From Amycolatopsis rifamycinica (GTDB lineage: Bacteria; Actinomycetota; Actinomycetes; Mycobacteriales; Pseudonocardiaceae), in the NCBI RefSeq assembly GCF_000695625.1, contig NZ_JMQI01000068.1, positions 62,001 through 126,000 on the forward strand: 64,000 nt of DNA, given 5' to 3'. The notes beneath the pieces are model-generated. The model saw only the letters and a program-made list of their open reading frames with translations, was not told the origin of the DNA and made no database searches. Each line of letters opens with the position of its first letter. Within the stretch, counting starts at the first letter, position 1. Below, in pieces: positions 49,480-60,306 of the stretch. The translations under genes were made by a program, and so were the position numbers.

Positions 49480-50072
49480 CAGTCGCCCCTCGTCATCCAG
49501 GACGACGGTGGCTCTTCGTCGTCGTCACGCGGCGGGCGGACGCGCTTGGGGGTGGGCTTCGGAGCGGGGACGGGCGGCGCCTGCTCGTTGCGCAGGATCG
49601 ACCCGCCCTCTTCGAACGACTCGGGCCGCGGCGCCGGCGGTTCTTCGGCGACCTCGTCGAACGACGGGATCGGCGGCACCAGCCCGGCCAGCGACGGCGC
49701 GCCCTCGACCAGGTCCGCGAGGTCGGGCAGGCCCTCGGTGATCGGCGCCATCAGGTCCGCGATCTTCTGCTTGACCTGCAGCGAACCCTGGCGCACCAGC
49801 GTCTGGACGGTGTTCGCGAGCTGCGCGGGTGTCGTGCGCTCGAAGGTGTTCGGGGCGAATTCGAGTTTCGCGAGGCTGCCGCCGGCGTCGATCGTGGCGC
49901 GGACCAGCCCGTCGGGCGAACTCACCTGGGCGGTGGTCTCGGCGGCGGCGGCCTGGGCGTCACGCAGCTGCGCGGTCTGCCGCTCGAAGTTCTCCAGGAG
50001 GGTGTCCACCTGGTCCTTCATCGCGGCATTGCGTGCTTCGAGCCGTGCACGGTCGTCGCCCGCGGTGGTCAC
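49479..50072 (-). CDS. YbaB/EbfC-like protein of an ESX effector operon
   Basis: The 197-residue protein starts at a GTG and has an N-terminal coiled helix (RLEARNAAMKDQVDTLLENFERQTAQL). A YbaB-like beta/helix unit follows (SSPDGLVRATIDAGGSLAKLEFAP, TPAQLANTVQTLVRQG). The C-terminal 80 residues are Pro/Glu-rich and probably disordered. YbaB-like proteins often precede WXG100 genes in actinobacteria; they may act as chaperones or nucleoid proteins. It is the first gene of the module, preceded by a 92-bp gap that should hold the promoter. Confidence 0.8.
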   Translation of the reverse strand: MTTAGDDRARLEARNAAMKDQVDTLLENFERQTAQLRDAQAAAAETTAQVSSPDGLVRATIDAGGSLAKLEFAPNTFERTTPAQLANTVQTLVRQGSLQVKQKIADLMAPITEGLPDLADLVEGAPSLAGLVPPIPSFDEVAEEPPAPRPESFEEGGSILRNEQAPPVPAPKPTPKRVRPPRDDDEEPPSSWMTRGD

Positions 50073-50164
50073 AGGTGCCCCCGGTGTCCCTCGAACCTAC
50101 TAATGACTTGCTCGTCACCCTAATGCCAATGGAGCAGTCACCGTGACCGGTTCGGGTGTTTGCG

Positions 50165-51457
50165 TCAGCGAATCGCCCGGCGCCGGGCGAGCACGTACCC
50201 GGCTCCGCCGGCGAGGTAGCAGACCGTCGCGGCGATGAGCAGACCCGGGGAACGGCCGTCGTCCGGCACGACCAGCGCGGCCACCGAGACCGCCGCCACC
50301 TGGGTGATGTTGAACAGCGTGTCGTACAGCGCGAACACCCGGCCGCGGGCTTCGTCGGCGACGTCGAGCTGGATCGACGAATCGACGCACAGCTTCAGCA
50401 CCTGCCCGGCCCCGCTGATCAGGAACGACGCAAGCAGCGCCAGCGGCAACAGCATCGGCAGGCCCAGCGCGGACTGCGCGATCGCGGCGACCAGCAGCGA
50501 ACCGAGCACCGCGCGCAGCCGGCCGAACCGGCGGATCAGCCGCGCGGTCAGCAGACCGGCGACCAGCAGGCCGGCCCCGGCGAGCGCGGCGATCTGCCCG
50601 AGCCCCGGCAGGCCGGCGCGGAAGATCCCGTGGTCGGTGAAGTAGTTGCGCATCAGCAGCACGGTGACCAGCAGCGACACCCCGAACGACGCCCGGTGCG
50701 CGAACAGCGCGACGAACCCGGCCGTGACGCTGGGGGCGCGCCACGCGTGCCGGGCACCGTCGGCCAGCCCCCGCGCGACGGCCAGCACCGGGTTCGGCGG
50801 CTCGTCGACCACCGTCGGCCCGAGCACGCCGCGGGCGAACCCGCGCGCGATGAACGCCGAGACCAGGGTGCCGAGGACGGCGAAGGCCGTCGTCTCGGCC
50901 GATCCGATGTCGTTGCTGCCGAACAGCGCCCGCAGGCCGATCGCGCAACCACCGCCGATGACGGCGACCACCGAGCCGAGCGTGGTGGCGAAGGCGTTCG
51001 CCGTCACGACGCTCTCTTCCTCGACCACGTGCGGCAGTGCTGCCGAGAGCCCCGAGCCGATGAAGCGGGAGATGCCTTCCGCGGCCAAGGCCAGCGAAAA
51101 CAGGCCGATCCCGCCGAATCCCAGCCCGACCGCGGCGGACGCGCAGACGATCGCCAGCCCGCGCAGGAGGTTCGCGAAGATCAGGACCTTCCGGCGATCC
51201 CAGCGGTCCAGCAGCGCACCGGCGAACGGCCCGACGACCGAGTACGGCAGCAGCAACGCGGCGAACCCGCCGGCGATGGCCAGCGGATCGGCGGCGCGCT
51301 CGGGGTTGAACAGGACGGCGCCCGCGAGCCCGGCGCGGAAGACGCCGTCGCCCCAGCTGGCGGCGAAGCGCGTGAAGAGCAGCCGCCGGAAGTCGGGGTC
51401 CTTGAGCAGCTCCCGAGGGCCTCTTCGCACTGTCGCCGTCCGGGCGCTGATCGTCAC
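50165..51457 (-). CDS. MFS transporter
   Basis: The GTG at 51455-51457 (MTISARTATVRRGPRELLKDPDFRRLL) gives 430 residues; the frame is open 60 bp further. About twelve hydrophobic segments are visible, including VSLLVTVLLMRNYF and GLLIAATVCYLAGGAGYVLA. A loop LLDRWDRRKVLIFANLLRG resembles the MFS signature between helices 2 and 3. The substrate is unknown; related proteins are drug or metabolite exporters. It lies upstream of, and on the same strand as, the toxin module but is separated from it by 92 bp. Confidence 0.85.
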   Translation of the reverse strand: MTISARTATVRRGPRELLKDPDFRRLLFTRFAASWGDGVFRAGLAGAVLFNPERAADPLAIAGGFAALLLPYSVVGPFAGALLDRWDRRKVLIFANLLRGLAIVCASAAVGLGFGGIGLFSLALAAEGISRFIGSGLSAALPHVVEEESVVTANAFATTLGSVVAVIGGGCAIGLRALFGSNDIGSAETTAFAVLGTLVSAFIARGFARGVLGPTVVDEPPNPVLAVARGLADGARHAWRAPSVTAGFVALFAHRASFGVSLLVTVLLMRNYFTDHGIFRAGLPGLGQIAALAGAGLLVAGLLTARLIRRFGRLRAVLGSLLVAAIAQSALGLPMLLPLALLASFLISGAGQVLKLCVDSSIQLDVADEARGRVFALYDTLFNITQVAAVSVAALVVPDDGRSPGLLIAATVCYLAGGAGYVLARRRAIR

Positions 51458-51699
51458 GGAGTCAAGGTTAAGGCCCGGTCGTAGGACACCGGTCAAGAGA
51501 TTGGGTGGCCGGCGCACTGAGGTCGCCTCTCGGCGGCTATGCGCAGTGTGGCTCCAGCCGGACGGTATTCCACAAAGGCGGTTCTTCAGTGAGCCCGGGG
51601 GACACGGAGTGCGCCGGCCACATGTTTCAAACGAGGCTGTTGGGGCGATTGTTCCCGAGCCGAAGTCAATCGCCCGGCCAAGGGTGGGATCATGGGTCT

Positions 51700-52272
51700 G
51701 TGCCAGCGGACGCCGAGGTTGAACCGGGAACGCTCCTGGTCGCCGCCCCCACCATGGTCGACCCGAACTTCCGCCGGACCGTGGTGTTCGTCATCGATCA
51801 CCGCGAGGAGGGCACGCTCGGCGTGGTCCTGAACCGGCCGAGCGACGTCGCCGTGCACGACGTGCTGCCCAACTGGGGCGGGCACGTCGCCGAGCCCCAG
51901 GCGGTGTTCGTCGGCGGGCCGGTCGAAAAGAAGACCGCGTTGTGCCTGGCCGCGCTGCGCACCGGCGAAACGGCGGCGAGCGTGCCGGGGGTGATCGCCG
52001 TCCGCGGCCCGGTCGCGCTGGTCGACCTGGACACCGATCCCGAGGTCCTGGTGCCGAAGGTCCGCGGCGTGCGCGTGTTCGCCGGGTATGCGGGCTGGGA
52101 CTCGGGGCAGCTGGCCGGCGAGATCGAGCGCGACGACTGGGTCATCGTGCCGGCGCTGCCCAGCGACATCCTGGCCTCGCCGGACGGCGACCTGTGGAGC
52201 CAGGTGCTCCGCCGTCAGGGCATCCCGCTGGCCCTGCTGGCCACCCATCCGGGTGACCTCCAGCGGAATTAA
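51700..52272 (+). CDS. YqgE/AlgH family protein
   Basis: The GTG at 51700 (MPADAEVEPGTLLVAAPTM) gives 190 residues, the usual length; a longer frame from 51505 crosses a probable promoter. Family blocks are GTLLVAAPTMVDPNFRRTVVFVIDH, split as LLVAAPTM and NFRRTVVFVIDH, then GTLGVVLNRPS, FVGGPVEKKTALCL, VRVFAGYAGWDSGQLAGEI and DDWVIVPA. The biochemical role of this family is not established. It is convergent with the SdpI-like gene, overlapping by 4 bp. Confidence 0.92.
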   Translation: MPADAEVEPGTLLVAAPTMVDPNFRRTVVFVIDHREEGTLGVVLNRPSDVAVHDVLPNWGGHVAEPQAVFVGGPVEKKTALCLAALRTGETAASVPGVIAVRGPVALVDLDTDPEVLVPKVRGVRVFAGYAGWDSGQLAGEIERDDWVIVPALPSDILASPDGDLWSQVLRRQGIPLALLATHPGDLQRN

Positions 52273-52688
52273 GCGTCGTCCTTCTTGAAGACGCCGCAGC
52301 CGCCGGCCCCGCACGCGCAGCCGCTGCAGCCGGCCGGCGCGGCCGGAGCCGGGGCGGGCACGGTCAGCGCGGCCCGGTTGCCGAGCACGCCACCGCCCAT
52401 GACCAGCAGCAGCATGGCGAGCACCCCCGCGAGCGCGGCGGAGATCAGGCCGCCGGTGGTCGGCATGGCCAGCCCGGCCAGCCCGGTGAGCACGGAGATC
52501 GCACCCCCGGCCATGGTCGGCAGGCCCGCGACGCGGTTGGCCAGCTTGAACGCTTCTTCGCTGCGCAGCGCCGCCTCGGTGCGCACACCGGTGCCGCCTT
52601 CGCGCGTCAAGCGCTCACGGAAACCGAGGAACCCACCAAAGCCGACAAGCAGACCCAGCACGATCGGAACCAGCGCGATAGCGAACAC
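52269..52688 (-). CDS. SdpI-family membrane protein with cysteine-cluster tail
   Basis: SdpI of Bacillus subtilis is an immunity/signalling membrane protein; many homologues have unknown roles. The 139-residue protein has an N-terminal helix (IALVPIVLGLLVGFGGFLGF) and the SdpI signature FRERLTREGGTGVRTEAALRSEEAFKLANRVAG. Two more helices (GGAISVLTGLAGLAM and LISAALAGVLAMLLLVMG) follow. The tail contains four clustered cysteines (GCSGCACGAGGCGV) and ends KKDDA. The cysteine cluster is unusual for SdpI proteins and could bind a metal. Confidence 0.78.
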   Translation of the reverse strand: MFAIALVPIVLGLLVGFGGFLGFRERLTREGGTGVRTEAALRSEEAFKLANRVAGLPTMAGGAISVLTGLAGLAMPTTGGLISAALAGVLAMLLLVMGGGVLGNRAALTVPAPAPAAPAGCSGCACGAGGCGVFKKDDA

Positions 52689-52742
52689 GGGGTCAAGGAT
52701 AAGCGTGACGTCCCGGCAACCTGCCGGATACCCTGGTCGACT

Positions 52743-53915
52743 GTGCTACAGGCCATGTCACCGCGTGTACTGCCCACCGTCCTGACCGCTGCCCTGATCG
52801 GGGGAATTCTCGCCGCGACACCGGCGAGTGCCACCGAAAGTCACCAGCGGCCCGTCCGGCTGCTCGGCGAAAAGATCGTCCCGAACGCCCTGCCGTTCCA
52901 GGGCACGACGGTCGGCGGCCTGTCCAGCATCGACTACGACCCGCGGACCGGCGGGTACGCGCTGATCTGCGACGACCGGTCGGCGATCAACCCCGCCCGC
53001 TTCTACACGGCGACCTTCCCGGTCACCGCCGACGGCGTCGGCGACGTCACCTTCACCGGCACGAAGCCGCTCCTGCGCCCCGACGGCACCCCGTACCCGC
53101 CGCTCGCGCGGAACGATCCGTCGAAGCCGCAGAACGAGCGAACGATCGACCCCGAGGAGCTGCGCGTCGACCCGTGGACCGGCGGCTACTACTGGTCGCA
53201 GGAGGGCGAGCGGACGGCGACGACGTTGATCGACCCGTCGATCCGCGAGGCGCGCCGAGACGGCGAATACGTCCGTGACCTGCCGATTCCCGCGAACGAG
53301 AAGATGACGCCGACGGCGGGTCCGCGGCAGAACCTGGTGCTCGAGGGCATCACGTTCGCCGGCTTCGGCTCGCTGCTGGCCAGCGAGGTCGAGGGGCCGC
53401 TGCTGCAGGACGGTCCCGAGGCGACCACGACGTCCGGCGCGCTCTCGCGGATCACCCTGCAGTCGCGCTTCGGCCCGGTCCTGGCCCAGTACGCCTACCC
53501 GCAGGAACCGCTGTTCGCCGCGCCGGTGCCGTCGACGGGGTTCGCGACCACCGGCGTCTCGTCGATGCTGGCCGTCGACCAGGCCGACCCGACGAGGTTC
53601 CTGATGATGGAGCGCTCGTTCAGCACCGGTGTCGGCAACAAGGTCCGTGTCTACGAGATCGACACGAAGGGCGCGACGAACGTCCTGAACGTCAAGTCGC
53701 TGGCCGACGCCAAGCACGTCAAGCCGGTCAAGAAGCGCCTGCTCTTCGACGCCGCCGACCTCGGGCTGTCTACTGTGGACAACCTCGAAGGCATGACGTG
53801 GGGGCCGAAGCTGCCGAACGGCGAGCGCAGCTTGATCATCGTCAGCGACAACAACTTCTCCGCGACCCAGGTCACCCAGTTCGCCGCACTGGCGGTCCCC
53901 TCCGAACGGCTTTGA
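52743..53915 (+). CDS. Secreted esterase-like/phytase-family protein
   Basis: The 390-residue protein has a signal peptide (LPTVLTAALIGGILAATPASA) and an exported domain of the 'esterase-like activity of phytase' type. The domain shows GGLSSIDYDPRTGGYALICDDRS, split as GGLSSIDYDPR and YALICDDRS, then IDPEELRVDPWTGGYYWSQEGE, LEGITFAGFG and NLEGMTWGPKLPNGERSLIIVSDNNF. These are beta-propeller repeats. The first start is a GTG at 52743; an ATG at 52755 is equally good. The enzymatic substrate is unproven for the family. Confidence 0.85.
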   Translation: MLQAMSPRVLPTVLTAALIGGILAATPASATESHQRPVRLLGEKIVPNALPFQGTTVGGLSSIDYDPRTGGYALICDDRSAINPARFYTATFPVTADGVGDVTFTGTKPLLRPDGTPYPPLARNDPSKPQNERTIDPEELRVDPWTGGYYWSQEGERTATTLIDPSIREARRDGEYVRDLPIPANEKMTPTAGPRQNLVLEGITFAGFGSLLASEVEGPLLQDGPEATTTSGALSRITLQSRFGPVLAQYAYPQEPLFAAPVPSTGFATTGVSSMLAVDQADPTRFLMMERSFSTGVGNKVRVYEIDTKGATNVLNVKSLADAKHVKPVKKRLLFDAADLGLSTVDNLEGMTWGPKLPNGERSLIIVSDNNFSATQVTQFAALAVPSERL

Positions 53916-53936
53916 CCAGCAAGTTACGATGTGCAC

Positions 53937-53990
53937 ATGAACACGGCTCGGCTGCTCCTGTTCTTCAAGGGGCTTGGCCTGCCGCGCTGA
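53937..53990 (+). CDS. Leucine-rich leader peptide upstream of leuS
   Basis: A 17-codon frame, MNTARLLLFFKGLGLPR, lies 91 bp upstream of leuS. Five of its 17 residues are leucine, three in a row. A hairpin followed by AGTTGTTT lies between it and leuS. The arrangement fits transcription attenuation of leuS by leucyl-tRNA supply: ribosome stalling on the Leu codons would change the downstream fold. It has no strong ribosome-binding site. Function is inferred. Confidence 0.5.
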   Translation: MNTARLLLFFKGLGLPR

Positions 53991-54014
53991 CCGGGCCCGG
54001 CCCGGCCGGCGCGG

Positions 54015-54055
54015 CGACCCCTCATGCCCTGGTGGCTGGGGGGTCGAGTTGTTTC
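54015..54055 (+). promoter_or_regulatory. Candidate attenuator hairpin before leuS
   Basis: CGACCCC (54015-54021) pairs with GGGGTCG (54040-54046) around an 18-base loop, followed by AGTTGTTTC. It starts 24 bp after the leader-peptide stop and ends 36 bp before the leuS ATG. The G/C-rich segment at 53991-54014 could form an alternative structure with the leader region. Confidence 0.45.
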
Positions 54056-54081
54056 TGGAGCTGCGACGGAGGAAGACGGCG

Positions 54082-56922
<2,841 letters not shown>

Positions 56923-57012
56923 CTTCACGGCGGAAAGCCGCCGGTGCTTCTCCCGCGTTCCCGATTTGATTGAGCTGTCAACGAAAACGGCTCGACCGAA
57001 GGAGAACCGGGG

Positions 57013-57750
57013 ATGACCCTCGACGGCAAGGTGGCACTGGTGACGGGCGGCAGCCGGGGCATCGGCGCGGCCACGGCACTGCGGCTCGCCGAGGACGGCG
57101 CGGACGTCGCGCTGACGTACCAGCACAACGCCGCACGCGCGGCCGAGGTGGTTGAGCAGATCAAGCACCTCGGCCGCCGCGCGCTGGCGATCCAGGCGGA
57201 TTCGGCGGACGCCGCCGCCGTGTCGGCGGCGGTCCGGGCGACGGTCGCCGAGTTCGGCGGGCTCGACGTCCTGGTGAACAACGCGGGCGTCGGATTTGTC
57301 GGCGCTTTGGCCGAGACGTCGTTGGAAGACGTCGACCGCGTGCTGGCGGTGAACGTCCGCGGTGTGTTCGCGGCGACCCAGGCGGCGGCCGGGGTGCTGG
57401 GCGACGGCGGCCGCGTGATCACGATCGGCAGCTGCGTCACCGACCGCGTGCCCGGCCCGGGCATGGCGCTGTACGCGACCAGCAAGGCGGCCATGGTCGG
57501 CCTGACCAGGGCGCTGGCCCGCGAGCTCGGCCCGCGCGGCATCACGGTCAACCTGGTCCACCCGGGCCCGACGGACACGGACATGAACCCGGCCGACGGC
57601 CCGTACGCGGTGGACCAGCGCGCCCTGACGGCGTTCGACCGCTACGGCAGGCCGTCCGAGGTGGCCGCGGCTGTCGCCTACCTGGCTTCTTCCGGCGCTG
57701 GATACGTGACGGCTTCGGTGCTGTCGGTGGACGGCGGCCACGCGGCCTAA
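57013..57750 (+). CDS. Short-chain dehydrogenase/reductase (SDR)
   Basis: The 245-residue protein is a classical SDR. It has TGGSRGIG at residues 11-18 (cofactor glycine motif), NNAG, and the catalytic Ser-Tyr-Lys triad in IGSCVTDRVPGPGMALYATSKAAM (S region, Y about 154, K about 158; shown as GSCVTD and YATSK). HPGPTDTDMN follows. It resembles 3-oxoacyl-ACP reductase-like enzymes, but the substrate is not predictable. It is tail to tail with the TetR gene, overlapping by 4 bp. Confidence 0.9.
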   Translation: MTLDGKVALVTGGSRGIGAATALRLAEDGADVALTYQHNAARAAEVVEQIKHLGRRALAIQADSADAAAVSAAVRATVAEFGGLDVLVNNAGVGFVGALAETSLEDVDRVLAVNVRGVFAATQAAAGVLGDGGRVITIGSCVTDRVPGPGMALYATSKAAMVGLTRALARELGPRGITVNLVHPGPTDTDMNPADGPYAVDQRALTAFDRYGRPSEVAAAVAYLASSGAGYVTASVLSVDGGHAA

Positions 57751-58484
57751 GCCGAGTAGAGCCCGATCTCCCGGGCGAGGTCGGCGAGCATCGATTCGAA
57801 CAGGACGTCCGGTTTGGACATCGGGATCGGGTAGTTGCCGAAGACCTCGAGCGTGACGTGCCCGTAGAGCCGGGCCCAGAACTGGATCATCAGGTACGTC
57901 ACGCCGAGGTCGATCTTCTCGACGGGGACGCCCTGATCGGACTCGACGAGCACGGCGACCAGCGACTCCTGGAAGGTCTTCAGGTCGTCCCGCAGCTCAT
58001 CGGGCACCCCGCTGGCCGACGGCAGCACGATGTCGTGCCGCGCGAGCACCCGCCCGGCGGCCGCGAGGAAGATCCGCCCGAACGGCTCGTCGACCCGGCT
58101 CAGCGCACTCCCCGACGTCGACCCGACCCCGCCGGTCGGCGACGCGAAGACGAGCGTGAATTCCTTCGTGTGGGTGAGGGCCCACCGCCGGAAGCCCTTG
58201 CAGATGGCGAACAACTGCAGCACGCCGTCATCCGGCAGGTCGGCGATCTCCTCGGCGAGCTCGTCGGCCAGATCGGCACAGACGTCCAGCCGCAGGTTCT
58301 CGACGAGATCGTCCCGCGACTCGTAGTACCGGTACAGCGCGGGCGCGGTGATCCCCAGCTCCCGCGCGATGGCCCGCAGCGTGACCGCCTCGGGCCCCTG
58401 CTCGACGAGCAGTTTCCGGGCGGTCCGCCGGATGTCCTGTTCGGTAGCCGCACGCGCGCGACCCCTCCGCGTGGGGTGGCTCAT
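57747..58484 (-). CDS. TetR/AcrR family transcriptional regulator
   Basis: The 245-residue protein has an N-terminal helix-turn-helix (VTLRAIARELGITAPALYRYYESRDDL, split as LRAIARELGI and PALYRYYESRDDL, about residues 35-60). An all-helical ligand-binding domain of the WHG type (ICKGFRRWALTHTKEFTLVF) follows. A basic tail (RRGRARAATEQDIRR) precedes the HTH. The ligand and targets are unknown; the convergent SDR gene is a candidate but they share no promoter. Confidence 0.9.
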   Translation of the reverse strand: MSHPTRRGRARAATEQDIRRTARKLLVEQGPEAVTLRAIARELGITAPALYRYYESRDDLVENLRLDVCADLADELAEEIADLPDDGVLQLFAICKGFRRWALTHTKEFTLVFASPTGGVGSTSGSALSRVDEPFGRIFLAAAGRVLARHDIVLPSASGVPDELRDDLKTFQESLVAVLVESDQGVPVEKIDLGVTYLMIQFWARLYGHVTLEVFGNYPIPMSKPDVLFESMLADLAREIGLYSA

Positions 58485-58556
58485 CCGAACAGTCTAGGTG
58501 CTTGCTACGACGGATTTTGCGTTGACGCTATCTGCGCCGTAACGAAAAGGTGCAGC

Positions 58557-59168
58557 TCAGGCGCGCGCCTTGAGGTTGGTCAGCACCGTGTCGGCCACGC
58601 CTCGACCGAGCTGGCAGGCGTCCTTGCCCGAATCGCTGCCCAGGACCAAAGAGGTCGAATAGGCCAAGTCGTCCGCGACGCCGACGACAATCACGCAGCT
58701 ACGTTGGCCGCTGGCACCCACGTCGACGTAGCCGACGACCGGATAGCCCTGGACGGGCGCCAGGTCATCGACCCAACGGCTGGCCTTCGGCTTTTCCACC
58801 TTGTAGGTGAGACTGAGGCCTTGCCCGGTCTTCGTCTCATAGGCGACCAGGATCCCGGCGCCGCTTCCGGACGTGCTGGCCCAGTCGCACATCGGACCCA
58901 GCTCCGAGTCTTTGGGTTTCGCAGCGCCGGGCTGTCCGAGGTAGTCCTTCAGCTGCTGCTCTGTCAGCGCCGAATCACATGGACTTCCCTCCAACACTTT
59001 TGCCGGCAGCGGGTTGTCGACCTTCGGTGCGCCGCTGTTCGGCAGTTCCGCCCCGCTCGACGGAGCCGGCGTGGCCGTCCCGGGGGTCTGGCGATCGCCG
59101 GTGCACGAGGCCAGCACAGCCATTCCGGCGATCGCGGCGGCCGTGGTGGCGAGAACCCGTCGGATCAT
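58557..59168 (-). CDS. DUF3558-family lipoprotein
   Basis: The 203-residue protein has a lipoprotein signal peptide with lipobox VLASC (Cys about residue 21), a Thr/Pro/Ser linker and a DUF3558-like domain. That domain has CDSALTEQQLKDYLG, LGPMCDWAST, GYPVVGYV, SCVIVVGVADDLAY and KDACQLGRGVADTVLTNL, with cysteines spaced for disulfides. DUF3558 lipoproteins are frequent in Pseudonocardiales; their function is unknown. It is the last gene of a four-gene ESX-associated operon and overlaps the preceding gene by 4 bp. Confidence 0.87.
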   Translation of the reverse strand: MIRRVLATTAAAIAGMAVLASCTGDRQTPGTATPAPSSGAELPNSGAPKVDNPLPAKVLEGSPCDSALTEQQLKDYLGQPGAAKPKDSELGPMCDWASTSGSGAGILVAYETKTGQGLSLTYKVEKPKASRWVDDLAPVQGYPVVGYVDVGASGQRSCVIVVGVADDLAYSTSLVLGSDSGKDACQLGRGVADTVLTNLKARA

Positions 59169-59566
59169 TCGAGCGACCCCTCGATCTTCTTGGTCGAATC
59201 TGCGGCCTGCCGGTCCGCCGCTTCCGTGATGCCGAGTGCTTGCCTCATCCGGTGAGTCAGCTCCGTGTAGTAATCGAGTTGATACCGCAGATGGCCCTGG
59301 TAATAGCGACCAGCCTCGTTGATGCCATTCCGGCCGTCCACCGCCGCTTGGCTGACCGGCTCTTCCGCCGGTGGCTTCGCCCGGCTCAGGATGTCGGCCT
59401 CACGGATCTGCTCGCTGACGGTGTTGAGCTGGTCCTCGGCCTTCTTGAGCATCGCCCGCATCTCGGCCGAGCTCATCGCGAATCCCTGCCCGCCAGCCGG
59501 CCGTGACCCACTGCTCGGCATGTCCGTCGCCCAGAAGTCGATCCCGCTGAACATCGAGCCCGTCAT
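59165..59566 (-). CDS. Small helical protein of an ESX-associated operon
   Basis: I place the start at the ATG 59564-59566 (MTGSMFSGIDFWATDMPSSG), which overlaps the espG stop by 4 bp, giving 133 residues. After a Gly/Ser/Pro-rich N-terminus it is two long helices (SSAEMRAMLKKAEDQLNTVSEQIREAD and YQGHLRYQLDYYTELTHRMRQALG, each shown here only in part by its ends). This hairpin is compatible with a WXG-type partner, though no WXG turn is present. The family is not known to me. Confidence 0.75.
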   Translation of the reverse strand: MTGSMFSGIDFWATDMPSSGSRPAGGQGFAMSSAEMRAMLKKAEDQLNTVSEQIREADILSRAKPPAEEPVSQAAVDGRNGINEAGRYYQGHLRYQLDYYTELTHRMRQALGITEAADRQAADSTKKIEGSLE

Positions 59567-60306
59567 CGTCCTCCCCCTAACCCGTTCAGGGTCGCGTACA
59601 GCACCTCGGTCAGCGCAGCCCGGGTGCCCGGCTGGAAGCTGACCATCCGCTCCCGCCCCGGGTACACGTACGTCAGCACCCGTCCGGTCCCGGCGATGTC
59701 CACCGCCGTGATCGGGGCGCTGCGGGTGCCCCGGTTCACGGCGTAGCACTGGTGCAGCCCCGTCCGCCGTGCCGCCATCAGCCGGCGTGCCCACGGCAAC
59801 GGGTCCCGCCCCCGGTCGAGAGTCGGGTCCTCGAGGTCGTACGACTGCTCCTCCGCGCGGCCCGAGAACCGCGCCTCCGGGATCGACACCGCCGAAATCC
59901 GCGCCGGCGGTACCGGCGGCAGCACGTCCACCAGCGACTCCGCGAGCCGCGACGGCTCCACGACGTCGATCCGGACCGCGTCGTCCTTTCGGATCAGCCG
60001 GAGCGCGTCGGGCCCGGAGGCGGACACGAGCACCGCGCCCGACTCGTCCGCCTCGATGTCGCCCAGCCACGCCGTGAACTGGTGGACGCCCTTGGCCAGG
60101 ACGCGCAGGACGTCGCGGAATTCCCGCGTCAACGTGCCGCCCGCCGCCAGCCGGAGCGATGCCAGGACGTCGAGAACAGTCTCGTCGAACCGCTTACGGG
60201 CTTCGTCGCCGAGCCAGAGGTTGTCGGCGCCGAGGACCGGGGGCGGTGGGCCGTGCCGCTCCCACTCCCACGCGGTGAGCAGGGCGGCCTTGGGCAGGAA
60301 GATCAC
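59563..60306 (-). CDS. espG: ESX secretion-associated protein EspG
   Basis: EspG proteins are cytoplasmic chaperones that bind PE/PPE-type substrates before ESX secretion. The 247-residue protein shows the family pattern: LLTAWEWERHGPPPPVLG at the N-terminus, then DETVLDVLASL, GVHQFTAWLGD and DALRLIRKDDAVRIDVVEP. The C-terminus has HQCYAVNRGTRS, GRVLTYVYPGRERMVSFQPGT. It overlaps both neighbours by 4 bp and directly follows a PPE-like gene, so that protein is its likely client. Confidence 0.87.
   Translation of the reverse strand: MIFLPKAALLTAWEWERHGPPPPVLGADNLWLGDEARKRFDETVLDVLASLRLAAGGTLTREFRDVLRVLAKGVHQFTAWLGDIEADESGAVLVSASGPDALRLIRKDDAVRIDVVEPSRLAESLVDVLPPVPPARISAVSIPEARFSGRAEEQSYDLEDPTLDRGRDPLPWARRLMAARRTGLHQCYAVNRGTRSAPITAVDIAGTGRVLTYVYPGRERMVSFQPGTRAALTEVLYATLNGLGGGR

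Noticed and set aside
31804..50072. A prophage or integrated element carrying the toxin module
   Set aside because: No integrase, transposase, tRNA junction or flanking direct repeat is visible, and most of the module has host-like GC. Only the effector tip and the 151-residue gene look foreign.
56927..56945. A short hairpin after leuS as a terminator
   Set aside because: The stem is only about six base pairs (CGGCGG/CCGCCG) with no T-run, so read-through into the SDR gene cannot be excluded.
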